A stretch of 28,437 nt of DNA from CAYUNA01 sp047629355 (GTDB taxonomy: Bacteria; Bacteroidota; Bacteroidia; Chitinophagales; Saprospiraceae): NCBI GenBank assembly GCA_047629355.1, contig JBLHWU010000062.1:1-28437 (forward strand). Direction: 5' to 3'. Under the pieces are notes generated by a model. The model saw nothing but the letters and a program-made list of their open reading frames with translations. It did not search any database and was not told where the DNA came from. The translations under genes were made by a program, and so were the position numbers. Below are positions 8,978 to 16,987 of this stretch, piece by piece. Each line of letters opens with the position of its first letter. The stretch's first letter is position 1.

Positions 8978-8996
8978 AATTACTAAATAAGATACA

Positions 8997-10331
8997 ATGA
9001 AATCATTTGTTTTTGAAGGTAAAACGAAAACCATTTTAGGGGTTTTTATGGTAATCGGACTTGTCTGTCTTATCGCCTCTTGGTTTGCTGAACCTGCCGC
9101 TTTAGTCTATATGGAAGACGGTCATGAAGTAAATAATCACATGCGCTTCTGGTCAAATTTCTTGCAAAATTCTGTATTCTTTACAGGAATGTCATTCCTT
9201 GCTTTGTTTGTATTGACCGCATTTACGACAGCATGGGCAGGATGGTACACGCAGTTTAAAAGATTATACGAAGCATTGGCAGCTTTTTTGGTGCCAGGTT
9301 TGATTTTATTTACGGTGCTTATTGTGGGTCTATATACACACGGTCATCACTTATACCACTGGGCAGCGGAAGGTATAGCAGAGGTAGGACACCCAAATTA
9401 TGATAAAATTATCGCTGGTAAGTCAGCCTTTTTGAACAAAGGCTGGTACACTTGGGGGACTTTTGTTGTCGTTGGTGTATGGATTCTTTGTTGGTATAAA
9501 ATCCGTCAGCACTCTGTAGCGGAAGACACTGAAGGGGACGAGAGTTTCTATCACCATAAAATGATTCGACGATGGTCAGCAGCATTTCTACCGTTTGCAG
9601 CATTCTCGATTATTGTAGTTATTTGCTTGTGGGTGATGTCTATTGATGCGCACTGGTATAGTACCTTGTTTTTCTGGTACAATGCAGCGAGTTTATTCGT
9701 AGCGATGAACGCATTGACAATTTTGTTGTTGATTTGGATGAAAGGAAAAGGTTATTATCCTCAAGTTACTGATGAGCACTTGCATGATTTGGGTAAATTC
9801 TTATTTGCATTTAGTGTATTCTGGACGTACTTGTGGTTTTCTCAATATATGTTGATTTGGTACAGTAATAACGGGGAAGAAACGATTTATTTCAAAGAAA
9901 GGATTACACAATATCCAGTTCTTTGGTACGGTAACTTGGTTATCAACTTTGTTTTACCATTTTTCGTTTTGATGCGTAATAGTAACAAACGGAAATACGG
10001 AACATTGGTATTAATCTCTGTTTTGACTTTCTTCGGTCACTGGTGGGATTTCTTTTATATGATCAAACCAGGTACTTTCAAAACAGCACAGGAATTGGCG
10101 CACCATGCAACTGAACACGTTGGTGAAGTTGGAGAACATGCAGCTCATGCATTTACGATGGGTTTCACGATTCCAGGTTTCTTAGAAATCGGAATTGGGG
10201 TAGGTTTCTTAGCGGCATTCTTGTTCGTTACTTTTTCTACTTTGACGAAAGCATCGTTGATTCCAGCAAAAGATCCTTATTTGGGGGAAAGTTTGCACCA
10301 CGAAGTTATGCAAGCAGAAGGCGATCATTAA
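8997..10331 (+). CDS. actF: ACIII subunit ActF, NrfD-like membrane protein
   Basis: This is the second large membrane subunit of ACIII, a distant paralogue of ActC in the NrfD/PsrC-like fold. It packs beside ActC and is thought to take part in proton movement. The 444-residue product has about ten hydrophobic helices, starting near residue 12. Typical family sites include HGHHLYHW (near 115) and WFSQYMLIWY (near 281). A periplasmic or loop segment at about 366-382 is His-rich (HHATEHVGEVGEHAAHA). It is the last ACIII gene and is separated from the oxidase genes by 274 bp. Confidence 0.94.
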   Translation: MKSFVFEGKTKTILGVFMVIGLVCLIASWFAEPAALVYMEDGHEVNNHMRFWSNFLQNSVFFTGMSFLALFVLTAFTTAWAGWYTQFKRLYEALAAFLVPGLILFTVLIVGLYTHGHHLYHWAAEGIAEVGHPNYDKIIAGKSAFLNKGWYTWGTFVVVGVWILCWYKIRQHSVAEDTEGDESFYHHKMIRRWSAAFLPFAAFSIIVVICLWVMSIDAHWYSTLFFWYNAASLFVAMNALTILLLIWMKGKGYYPQVTDEHLHDLGKFLFAFSVFWTYLWFSQYMLIWYSNNGEETIYFKERITQYPVLWYGNLVINFVLPFFVLMRNSNKRKYGTLVLISVLTFFGHWWDFFYMIKPGTFKTAQELAHHATEHVGEVGEHAAHAFTMGFTIPGFLEIGIGVGFLAAFLFVTFSTLTKASLIPAKDPYLGESLHHEVMQAEGDH

Positions 10332-10605
10332 GGATTGCATTGTCAAAAGCAAATAGCAACCAAGAATTTTAGTTAAATTGAGTTTTAGCTGCATTCAAAC
10401 GGAAAAAATGTTTACAGATTTCCTTATTTGGAATTATTTAAAATAAGAATTTTGGTTTTTTGTAAACGAAAAATTCCTGTTAAGGTACTACTTTTGTAAA
10501 TATAAATTTAGAGTATTAAATTGTATGAAAGTGAAGAGTTATCGTTCGGTTTAAAATAATAAATCAACTAATAATCAATCACCAAATACCAATACACCAT
10601 AAAAA
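10332..10605 (+). promoter_or_regulatory. Spacer actF-coxB with hairpin and a possible weak promoter
   Basis: A long imperfect hairpin spans about 10401-10476. Its stems are GTTTACA/TGTAAAC (10410-10416, 10461-10467) and CTTATTT/AAATAAG (10423-10429, 10441-10447). Just after it, TACTTTTG at 10489-10496 matches the Bacteroidota -7 consensus, but the nearest TTG (10460-10462) is 26 bp away, wider than usual. This may be a secondary promoter that lets the oxidase genes be transcribed apart from ACIII. Confidence 0.35.
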
Positions 10606-12192
10606 ATGAGTACAGGTTTAATCATTGCTTTATGTCTGGTTTTTATCGTTGTGATTTTAATTCAGATTGGTCGAGTCACCGAATTGGCAGGAAAGATTCG
10701 TGGCGAAGAAGAAGTACAGTTCGAAACTAATCGTCGAAATGGAATATTTTCGATGGTCTTTTTAGTTGGATTTCTTGCGTTTTGTATTTTAAGTGCAGCC
10801 AAGTATAAGAACTGGATGTTGTGGTACGGACCACACGAAGCTGCTTCTGAACACGGTGGTTCTTTGGACTCTTTGTTCAATACGACCTTGTTTTTCACAG
10901 GTATCGTTTTCGTTTTGACCCATATCGCCTTGTTTTACTTTGCTTACAAGTATGCAGGTAAGAAAGGTCAAAAAGCGAGCTTTATTTCTCATGATAACAA
11001 ATTGGAGGTTATTTGGACAGCTGTTCCAGCGGTTGTTATGTGTTTCTTGGTAATCAAAGGTTTGGTTGCATGGAATACAGTAATGGCGGATATTCCAGAA
11101 AATTATACCGCTTCTTTGATTCCTCAAACGGAAGAAGAGTACATTGAAATCGAAGCAACGGGTGCACAGTTTTTGTGGTACCTACGTTACCCAGGTGCCG
11201 ATGGCAAATTGGGAGCGCGTAACTTTAGAATGATTGATGGCTTGAATCCATTGGGTCAAAACTGGACGGATGAAAAGAATTTAGATGATTTTCACCCATC
11301 AGAAATCGTTTTGCCAAAAGGTAAAAAAGTTAGGGTAAGAATCACCGCGCGTGATGTACTGCACAATTTCTATTTGCCACACTTCCGTGTGAAAATGGAC
11401 GCAATTCCGGGTATTCCAACTTACTTTGTGTTTACACCAAAGTTCACAACAGAAGAGTACCGTCAGAAATTGAAAGGTACACCTGAATATGAAGAACCGA
11501 TTGATGCAGATGACCCAGAGAGTCCGACTCGTTGGGAAGCTTTTAATTATGAATTGGCTTGTTCTGAATTATGTGGAATAGGTCACTATTCAATGAAAAA
11601 GCAAGTTCGAATCGTCGAATTAGAAGAGTATGAGGAATGGTTGAAAACACAGAATTCTTACTACTTGGGTAACATTTTGGGAACTGCACAAGACCCTTGG
11701 CCAATGAATGGTGAATTGCCATCTGTTTTGACCAAAGCTCGGACTGCTGAATTTTTGGCAGATATGGATAAAGCAATGACAACAGATGTTGACGCAGAAC
11801 GAATCGTTTTGCTGAAGTATGTGATGTTTGATACTGGAAAATCTTCTTTGGATGCTTTGTCTCGTTACCAATTGGGTGATGTTGCCAATATCTTGAAGAA
11901 GGATACAGATTTGAAAATCGAATTGCGTGGTCACACCGATAATCAAGGCGACGATGGTATGAATATGGATTTGTCCCGAAATCGTGCAGGAATGGTTTTC
12001 AATTACTTAGTTGGTAAAGGTGTTAATGAAAATCAGTTAATTTCCCGAGGTTATGGTGAAACTATGCCACTAGGTGATAACGCTACTGAAGAAGGTCGTC
12101 AAATGAATCGTCGGACAGAGTTGAAAGTTATCAACGACAACACAACCTTGGCATCAGCAACAGCTGTACCAGAAGTAGAAGAGGCAGACTAA
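10606..12192 (+). CDS. coxB: Cytochrome c oxidase subunit II fused to an OmpA-like peptidoglycan-binding domain
   Basis: Subunit II of the aa3-type oxidase takes electrons from cytochrome c or ACIII at its binuclear CuA centre. The 528-residue product has four hydrophobic segments (about 3-22, 48-66, 91-115 and 135-156), two more than the usual mature protein. The CuA cupredoxin domain follows (about 177-340). All its ligands are present: His253, Cys319, Glu321, Cys323, His327 and Met330. After a linker of about 60 residues the frame continues into an OmpA_C-like domain (about 401-508). There the signature GHTDNQG, LSRNRA, ISRGYGE and MNRRTEL are intact. Asp445 and Arg460, 15 residues apart, match the pair that binds diaminopimelate in Acinetobacter OmpA. 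Both domains would be periplasmic. There is no stop or frame change at the junction. Ordinary subunit II ends soon after the CuA domain. Confidence 0.95.
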   Translation: MSTGLIIALCLVFIVVILIQIGRVTELAGKIRGEEEVQFETNRRNGIFSMVFLVGFLAFCILSAAKYKNWMLWYGPHEAASEHGGSLDSLFNTTLFFTGIVFVLTHIALFYFAYKYAGKKGQKASFISHDNKLEVIWTAVPAVVMCFLVIKGLVAWNTVMADIPENYTASLIPQTEEEYIEIEATGAQFLWYLRYPGADGKLGARNFRMIDGLNPLGQNWTDEKNLDDFHPSEIVLPKGKKVRVRITARDVLHNFYLPHFRVKMDAIPGIPTYFVFTPKFTTEEYRQKLKGTPEYEEPIDADDPESPTRWEAFNYELACSELCGIGHYSMKKQVRIVELEEYEEWLKTQNSYYLGNILGTAQDPWPMNGELPSVLTKARTAEFLADMDKAMTTDVDAERIVLLKYVMFDTGKSSLDALSRYQLGDVANILKKDTDLKIELRGHTDNQGDDGMNMDLSRNRAGMVFNYLVGKGVNENQLISRGYGETMPLGDNATEEGRQMNRRTELKVINDNTTLASATAVPEVEEAD

Positions 12193-12306
12193 TAGTCGTG
12201 ACTTTGAATTGACCAAAAAAGAATTAATTTAAAAAGCTATAAACAATTTTCGAAAAACATTATTTTAAAGGTTATTCCTAAATTGTAAATTTTAAATATA
12301 AAAGAT

Positions 12307-14172
12307 ATGGCAACCGTAGTTTTAGAACCAAAAGTGCAACATCAGCACGAGGATGACATTTTAATTGAAGAGTACGGATATGATGACCATTTTCATGATC
12401 ACCATCATGGAGATAAGTATCAATCTAATTTTATTACGCATTACATTTTTAGCCAAGACCATAAGATTATTGCTCGCCAATTTTTGATTACGGGTATGTT
12501 TTGGGCTATTATTGGTGCAGGAATGTCAATCATTTTCCGCATGCAGTTAGGTTTTCCTGAGGAAAGCTTGGCGTGGTTACAACCATTGTTGGGTGGATGG
12601 ATTGAGGTTAATGCAGAGACTGGAATGGGTGTTTTATCTCCAGAATTTTACTATGCTTTGGTCACCATGCACGGTACGATACTCGTCTTTTTTGTATTAA
12701 CGGCAGGATTATCAGGAACGTTTAGTAACTTATTGATTCCGTTGCAGTTAGGAGCAAGAGATATGGCATCTCCATTATTGAATATGCTATCTTATTGGTT
12801 CTTCTTTTTAGCTGGATCAATTATGTTCTACTCGCTATTCATTAGTACAGGACCATTCTCTGGAGGCTGGACAGCTTATCCGCCATTGAGTGCATTACCG
12901 CAGGCTTCGACAGGATCGGGTACAGGTATGACTTTATGGATTATGAGTTTGGTAATGTTTGTTGTTTCCGTTCTTTTGGGTGGGATTAACTACATCACAA
13001 CTGTTTTGAACTTACGTACTAAAGGTATGACGATGTGGAGAATGCCATTGACAATCTGGGCATTTTTCGTAACTGCAATTCTGGGTCTTTTATCATTCCC
13101 AGTATTGGCATCTGCATTCTTCTTAGTAATGTGTGATAGAAGTTTGGGAACGAGCTTCTTCTTGAGTGAAATTTTCATTGGTGGTGAGGCCTTAGACCAC
13201 GTTGGTGGTAGCCCGATTTTGTATCAGCACTTGTTCTGGTTCTTGGGTCACCCAGAGGTATATATCATTATCTTGCCAGCGTTTGGATTGGTATCGGAAG
13301 TTCTTTCGGTACACGCACGGAAGCCAATTTTTGGATATAAAGCAATGGTATTCTCAATTCTAGCAATTGCTTTCTTGTCTTTTGTCGTATGGGCACACCA
13401 CATGTTTATGTCAGGTGTAAACCCATTTATCTCTAACTTCTTCGTAATCTTTACTTTGATTATTGCTGTACCATCAGCGGTAAAAGTATTTAATTGGATT
13501 GCGACTTTATATCGAGGAAATATTCGATTCAATGCTGCATCTTTATTTGCAATTGGGTTTGTATCGTTGTTTATCTCAGGTGGTTTGACAGGTATCTTTT
13601 TAGGTAATTCTGCGATTGATATCGTAATGCACGATAATTATTTCGTAGTTGCTCACTTCCACATTGTAATGGGTATCGCGGCATTCTTCGGAATGTTCTC
13701 AGGTATTTATCACTGGTATCCTAAGATGTACGCACGTTTTATGAATGAAACGTTGGGTAAAATTCACTTCTGGGGAACAATCATTGGAGCTTACGCGATT
13801 TTCTGGCCAATGCACTATTTAGGTATGGCTGGTGTACCTCGTCGTTACTACCGATTTGATAGTTTTGACACATTTGGTCAGTTTGCTGATTTGAATAAAT
13901 TTATTACTATCGCAGCAATCGTTGTTTTCTTTTTGCAAATCTTGTTCGTAATTAACTTTATATACAGCATTTGGAAAGGTAAGAAAATGACAACTCGAAA
14001 CCCTTGGGGTGCATCAACTTTGGAGTGGACGACTCCAATTCATACAGGTCACGGTAACTGGGAAGGTAAATTACCAGCAGTTCAACGTTGGGCTTATGAT
14101 TATGGTAAAGATGGTCGCGATTTCATTCCGCAAATCGAACCATTGAAACCAGGCGAAGTCGATGGTCATTAA
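12307..14172 (+). CDS. coxA: Cytochrome c oxidase subunit I (aa3-type, A1)
   Basis: This is the catalytic subunit, which reduces O2 to water at heme a3-CuB and pumps protons. In the 621 residues the ligands are all visible: His122 and His452 for heme a, His450 for heme a3, and His315, His364 and His365 for CuB. Tyr319 in HPEVY is the cross-linked tyrosine. Glu317 (D-channel end), Asp152 in RDMASP (D-channel entry) and Lys393 in the VPSAVKVFNW helix (K-channel) place it in the A1 class. About twelve membrane helices start near residue 57. The N-terminal tail is unusually rich in His and acidic residues (HFHDHHHGD near 28-36). It is 114 bp after coxB and 106 bp before ctaB. Confidence 0.97.
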   Translation: MATVVLEPKVQHQHEDDILIEEYGYDDHFHDHHHGDKYQSNFITHYIFSQDHKIIARQFLITGMFWAIIGAGMSIIFRMQLGFPEESLAWLQPLLGGWIEVNAETGMGVLSPEFYYALVTMHGTILVFFVLTAGLSGTFSNLLIPLQLGARDMASPLLNMLSYWFFFLAGSIMFYSLFISTGPFSGGWTAYPPLSALPQASTGSGTGMTLWIMSLVMFVVSVLLGGINYITTVLNLRTKGMTMWRMPLTIWAFFVTAILGLLSFPVLASAFFLVMCDRSLGTSFFLSEIFIGGEALDHVGGSPILYQHLFWFLGHPEVYIIILPAFGLVSEVLSVHARKPIFGYKAMVFSILAIAFLSFVVWAHHMFMSGVNPFISNFFVIFTLIIAVPSAVKVFNWIATLYRGNIRFNAASLFAIGFVSLFISGGLTGIFLGNSAIDIVMHDNYFVVAHFHIVMGIAAFFGMFSGIYHWYPKMYARFMNETLGKIHFWGTIIGAYAIFWPMHYLGMAGVPRRYYRFDSFDTFGQFADLNKFITIAAIVVFFLQILFVINFIYSIWKGKKMTTRNPWGASTLEWTTPIHTGHGNWEGKLPAVQRWAYDYGKDGRDFIPQIEPLKPGEVDGH

Positions 14173-14204
14173 TGACTTTTAATTGGAAATAAATGACCGT
14201 TGAG

Positions 14205-14239
14205 AATTAAGGAGGTTACTTCAAGTAACCTCCTTAATT
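14205..14239 (+). repeat. Perfect 17-bp palindrome between coxA and ctaB
   Basis: The arms AATTAAGGAGGTTACTT (14205-14221) and its complement (14223-14239) are perfect and separated by one base. A further TTGAG/CTCAA (14200-14204, 14243-14247) extends the stem past a small bulge. There is no T-run, so it is a weak intrinsic terminator at best. Its second half is nearly identical (22 of 24 bases) to the tip of the foldback element at 28199-28222. Confidence 0.75.
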
Positions 14240-14278
14240 AACCTCAATCCATTTATTGATAATTTATAAAATAAGAAA

Positions 14279-15181
14279 ATGCAGAATAGAGTAAAAGCAG
14301 TAAACAATGGTTCTGAAATAGCACTTTTCTCAAAATGGAAAGACTTTTTAGAATTGGTGAAATTCAGATTGAATTTGACCGTCGTTTTCTCTGCAGTGAT
14401 GGCTTATTTAATTGTTTCAACGGGAGTAATTGATTGGGTTGAAATAGGTATTTTGGCATTAGGCGGCTTTCTGATTACAGGAGCATCCAATGCACTCAAT
14501 CAAATTCTGGAAAAAGATTATGATGCATTGATGACGCGCACCGAAAATCGGCCATTAGCGGCTGGTCGAATGGACGTTTCAGAGGCATTGATGTTAGCAG
14601 GTTTGATGAGTACAGCGGGGATATTTTTATTAGCGATTTTCAACGTTTGGGCATCCTTTTTTGGGATGTTGGCATTGTTGAGTTACGCTTTTATTTACAC
14701 ACCGTTGAAACGGATTTCACCGATTGCAATCACAGTTGGTGCATTTCCAGGCGCCTTGCCAATGATGATTGGCGCGGTGGCATTTGAAGGGCACATTACT
14801 ATGATGGCATTCACCTTGTTTGCGATTCAGTTTTTATGGCAATTCCCACATTTTGCAGCTATTGGCTGGTTAGGACAGGAAGACTATAAAAAAGCTGGTT
14901 ACAAATTTGTAATTTCGCCACAAGGAGGAAGAGATAGAAGTGCTGGGATTTATTCAATGGTCTATGCGCTATTGTTGATTCCAGTTGGTTTGATTCCTTT
15001 TTATTTAGGAATGACAGGAACTATTTCAGCGGTTATTTTAATCGTTTTAGCTATTGTTTATGCAGGTTTTGGTTGGAATTTATATCAAAAAAATGACCGA
15101 AAAGCAGCATTACAATTGATGTTTAGTTCTTTCTTTTATTTACCACTTGTCTTATTTGCCTTGTTTTTTGACAAAATATAG
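14279..15181 (+). CDS. ctaB: Heme O synthase (protoheme IX farnesyltransferase)
   Basis: This enzyme of the UbiA prenyltransferase family attaches a farnesyl group to heme B, giving heme O, the precursor of heme A needed by subunit I. The 300-residue protein has about nine membrane helices. The first prenyl-diphosphate/Mg site (NALNQILEKDYDALMTRT, 71-88, with NRPL following) and the second loop (FPHFAAIGW with QEDYKKAG, about 189-207) are both intact. Placement inside the oxidase operon supports the assignment over other UbiA enzymes. No ctaA (heme A synthase) is in the window. Confidence 0.95.
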   Translation: MQNRVKAVNNGSEIALFSKWKDFLELVKFRLNLTVVFSAVMAYLIVSTGVIDWVEIGILALGGFLITGASNALNQILEKDYDALMTRTENRPLAAGRMDVSEALMLAGLMSTAGIFLLAIFNVWASFFGMLALLSYAFIYTPLKRISPIAITVGAFPGALPMMIGAVAFEGHITMMAFTLFAIQFLWQFPHFAAIGWLGQEDYKKAGYKFVISPQGGRDRSAGIYSMVYALLLIPVGLIPFYLGMTGTISAVILIVLAIVYAGFGWNLYQKNDRKAALQLMFSSFFYLPLVLFALFFDKI

Positions 15182-15243
15182 TATTGACGTATTTTACGTT
15201 TACTAAACTTTCGATGTTTAGTAAATATAAATTAAAGCAATAC
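15181..15243 (+). other. Intergenic hairpin between ctaB and the first subunit III gene
   Basis: The inner stem TTTACTAAAC/GTTTAGTAAA (15199-15208, 15216-15225) is perfect with a 7-nt loop. An outer stem GTATTG/CAATAC (15181-15186, 15238-15243) closes the whole. No T-run follows. Confidence 0.5.
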
Positions 15244-15260
15244 ACTAATATACTAATTTT

Positions 15261-15845
15261 ATGAATGTGGCAGTAGAAAATAAATTTACGAGGAGAAATA
15301 AAATACACCCTAAGAAATTCGCTTTAATGGCAGGCTGTGCGAGCATCGTAATGATGTTTACGGCTTTTACAAGTGCCTATATTGTACGACAAGCAGCAGG
15401 AAATTGGTTGGAATTCTCTTTACCAACGATGTTTACTTACAGTACAGTTGTCATTATATTAAGTAGTATCGCTTTACAAGCTTCGTATTATTCTTTTAAA
15501 AAAGGAAATCCGGTCTTGTATAAAGGATTACTTCTTGTAGCATTAGCGTTTGGCTTTTCTTTCGTCATCATGCAATATATGGGTTGGCAAGAGATGGTAG
15601 AAGTACTCGGAATTAGCATGGGAAGAAATCCTTCGGGAGATTTCATTTATGTAATTTCAGGGGTTCACGCAGCACACGTTTTAGGAGGAATTGCGGTTTT
15701 ATTAGTTGCAATTATTCAAGCGTTTGCTTTAAAATACAAAGTAACAGAAAGACGAATTCTTAGATTTGATATGACCTTAATTTACTGGCACTTTGTCGGT
15801 GTTTTATGGGTTTATTTAGTCTTGTTTTTCACGTTTCAACGATAA
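15261..15845 (+). CDS. coxC: Cytochrome c oxidase subunit III, short form
   Basis: This is a subunit III family protein of the heme-copper oxidase, a five-helix form that stabilises subunit I and its proton uptake. The 194-residue protein has a basic N-terminus (RRNKIHPKK) and hydrophobic helices from about residue 22. It has the family signatures SGVHAAHVLGG (near 133-143) and IYWHFVGVLWVYL (near 174-186). A second, longer subunit III gene lies just downstream. The two differ enough that they are not a recent duplication. Which one occupies the usual subunit III place cannot be told from sequence. Confidence 0.9.
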   Translation: MNVAVENKFTRRNKIHPKKFALMAGCASIVMMFTAFTSAYIVRQAAGNWLEFSLPTMFTYSTVVIILSSIALQASYYSFKKGNPVLYKGLLLVALAFGFSFVIMQYMGWQEMVEVLGISMGRNPSGDFIYVISGVHAAHVLGGIAVLLVAIIQAFALKYKVTERRILRFDMTLIYWHFVGVLWVYLVLFFTFQR

Positions 15846-15850
15846 AAAGA

Positions 15851-15955
15851 GAGGTCAGAAGTCAGAAGTCAGATCATTTCATTGTCAGAAGTCAGAAAAA
15901 TCAGCGTGAATACTCTGACTTCTGACAGTAAAATGGTCTGGTCTTTGACTTCTTT
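15851..15955 (+). repeat. GTCAGAA hairpin element, copy 2
   Basis: The core is a perfect 14-bp inverted repeat: TGTCAGAAGTCAGA (15883-15896) and its complement (15914-15927). Outer arms at about 15857-15879 and 15931-15952 pair imperfectly. Left of the core the GTCAGAA unit is repeated in tandem. The right half (TCTGACA, A-rich stretch, ATGGT, then TGACTTC-like) lines up with that of copy 1 at 5505-5610, so the two are members of one family. Confidence 0.75.
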
Positions 15956-15993
15956 AATTAGATTATAAACTATATTTTAACAAAAACATTAAG

Positions 15994-16866
15994 ATGTCAA
16001 CAGTAGCACACGATACGCATCACGACGGGACTAAGGAAGATTGGAGTGGAGGAACGCAGCCTTTTAAGGTTAGCTATGGTAAATTAATGATGTGGTATTT
16101 TTTGTTGTCGGATGCCTTCACTTTTGCGGGTTTCTTGATTGCCTACGGAACGCTTCGTTTCAGTAGTTTTACTTGGCCAGTGCCAGATTTTGTGTTTCAA
16201 ACGGCACCATTCAACAATTTAGGAATGGGGCATGAAACACATCTACCTTTGATTTTCGTAACCTTTATGTCTTTCCTTTTGATTGTCAGTTCGGTAACGA
16301 TGGTTCGAGCAGTCCAAGAAGGGCATCGGGAAAATCAAAAAGGAGTGGTCTTTTGGATGTTTTTAACCATTCTTGGTGGTATCGGTTTCTTGAGCTGTCA
16401 GGCTTGGGAGTGGAATAATTTGATGGGGACGGAGCACATGACTGCTTTGACCAATCCTTTTGGGTCTTTCCCCGAAGCTGGTCAATATACAACTGATAGT
16501 CATGGTCATGCTTATGCTGCGGGCGAAACTGCTGAAGTATTTGAAGCTGGGTCAAATTACTTGATTCACACTGACCACGATACTGGTGAGTTCATTCAGC
16601 GTGGTGTGAAATTTGAAGATGGTACAACGGCTCTACAAGAATTTGGTCCAAAAGCCTTTGGTGCTTTATTCTTTGGAATTACAGGTTTCCACGGATTTCA
16701 CGTATTGTCTGGAGTTATTTTTCTAATCATCATCATGTTGAATGCGATGAGTGGATTGTATGCCAAGCGGAAGAATGGATATGAAATGGTTGAGAAGATT
16801 GGGCTGTATTGGCACTTTGTCGATTTAGTCTGGGTATTTGTATTTTTGGTATTTTACCTTATATAA
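15994..16866 (+). CDS. Cytochrome c oxidase subunit III, long form
   Basis: This is a second subunit III family protein of the oxidase. The 290-residue protein opens with a His-rich tail (AHDTHHDG, 5-12) and has about five membrane helices. Family signatures are LSCQAWEW with the conserved glutamate (133-140), TGFHGFHVLSG (230-240) and YWHFVDLVWVFVF (272-284). Between the third and fourth helix, at about 144-220, lies a large polar insert with several His and acidic residues that ordinary subunit III lacks. Tandem subunit III genes are, as I recall, frequent in Bacteroidota oxidase operons. A hairpin element separates it from the short form. Confidence 0.92.
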   Translation: MSTVAHDTHHDGTKEDWSGGTQPFKVSYGKLMMWYFLLSDAFTFAGFLIAYGTLRFSSFTWPVPDFVFQTAPFNNLGMGHETHLPLIFVTFMSFLLIVSSVTMVRAVQEGHRENQKGVVFWMFLTILGGIGFLSCQAWEWNNLMGTEHMTALTNPFGSFPEAGQYTTDSHGHAYAAGETAEVFEAGSNYLIHTDHDTGEFIQRGVKFEDGTTALQEFGPKAFGALFFGITGFHGFHVLSGVIFLIIIMLNAMSGLYAKRKNGYEMVEKIGLYWHFVDLVWVFVFLVFYLI

Positions 16867-16882
16867 GTGCCGTTTTCAATTG

Positions 16883-16969
16883 TGACTTCATTTTATGAAA
16901 GTCAGAATGGATATTAAAATTTCAAATAAAAAACATAGAATAGTTTCCTAAAATTCAGTAGGAACTATT
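16883..16969 (+). other. Two hairpins between subunit III and subunit IV genes
   Basis: The first stem pairs TGACTT and AAGTCA shortly after the stop of the subunit III gene. The second pairs AATAGTTTCCTA (16939-16950) with TAGGAACTATT (16959-16969) with one bulged base. Neither has a strong T-run. They repeat the pattern of hairpins in the spacers of this operon. Confidence 0.45.
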
Positions 16970-16987
16970 TCTTCTAAAAATATAGAA

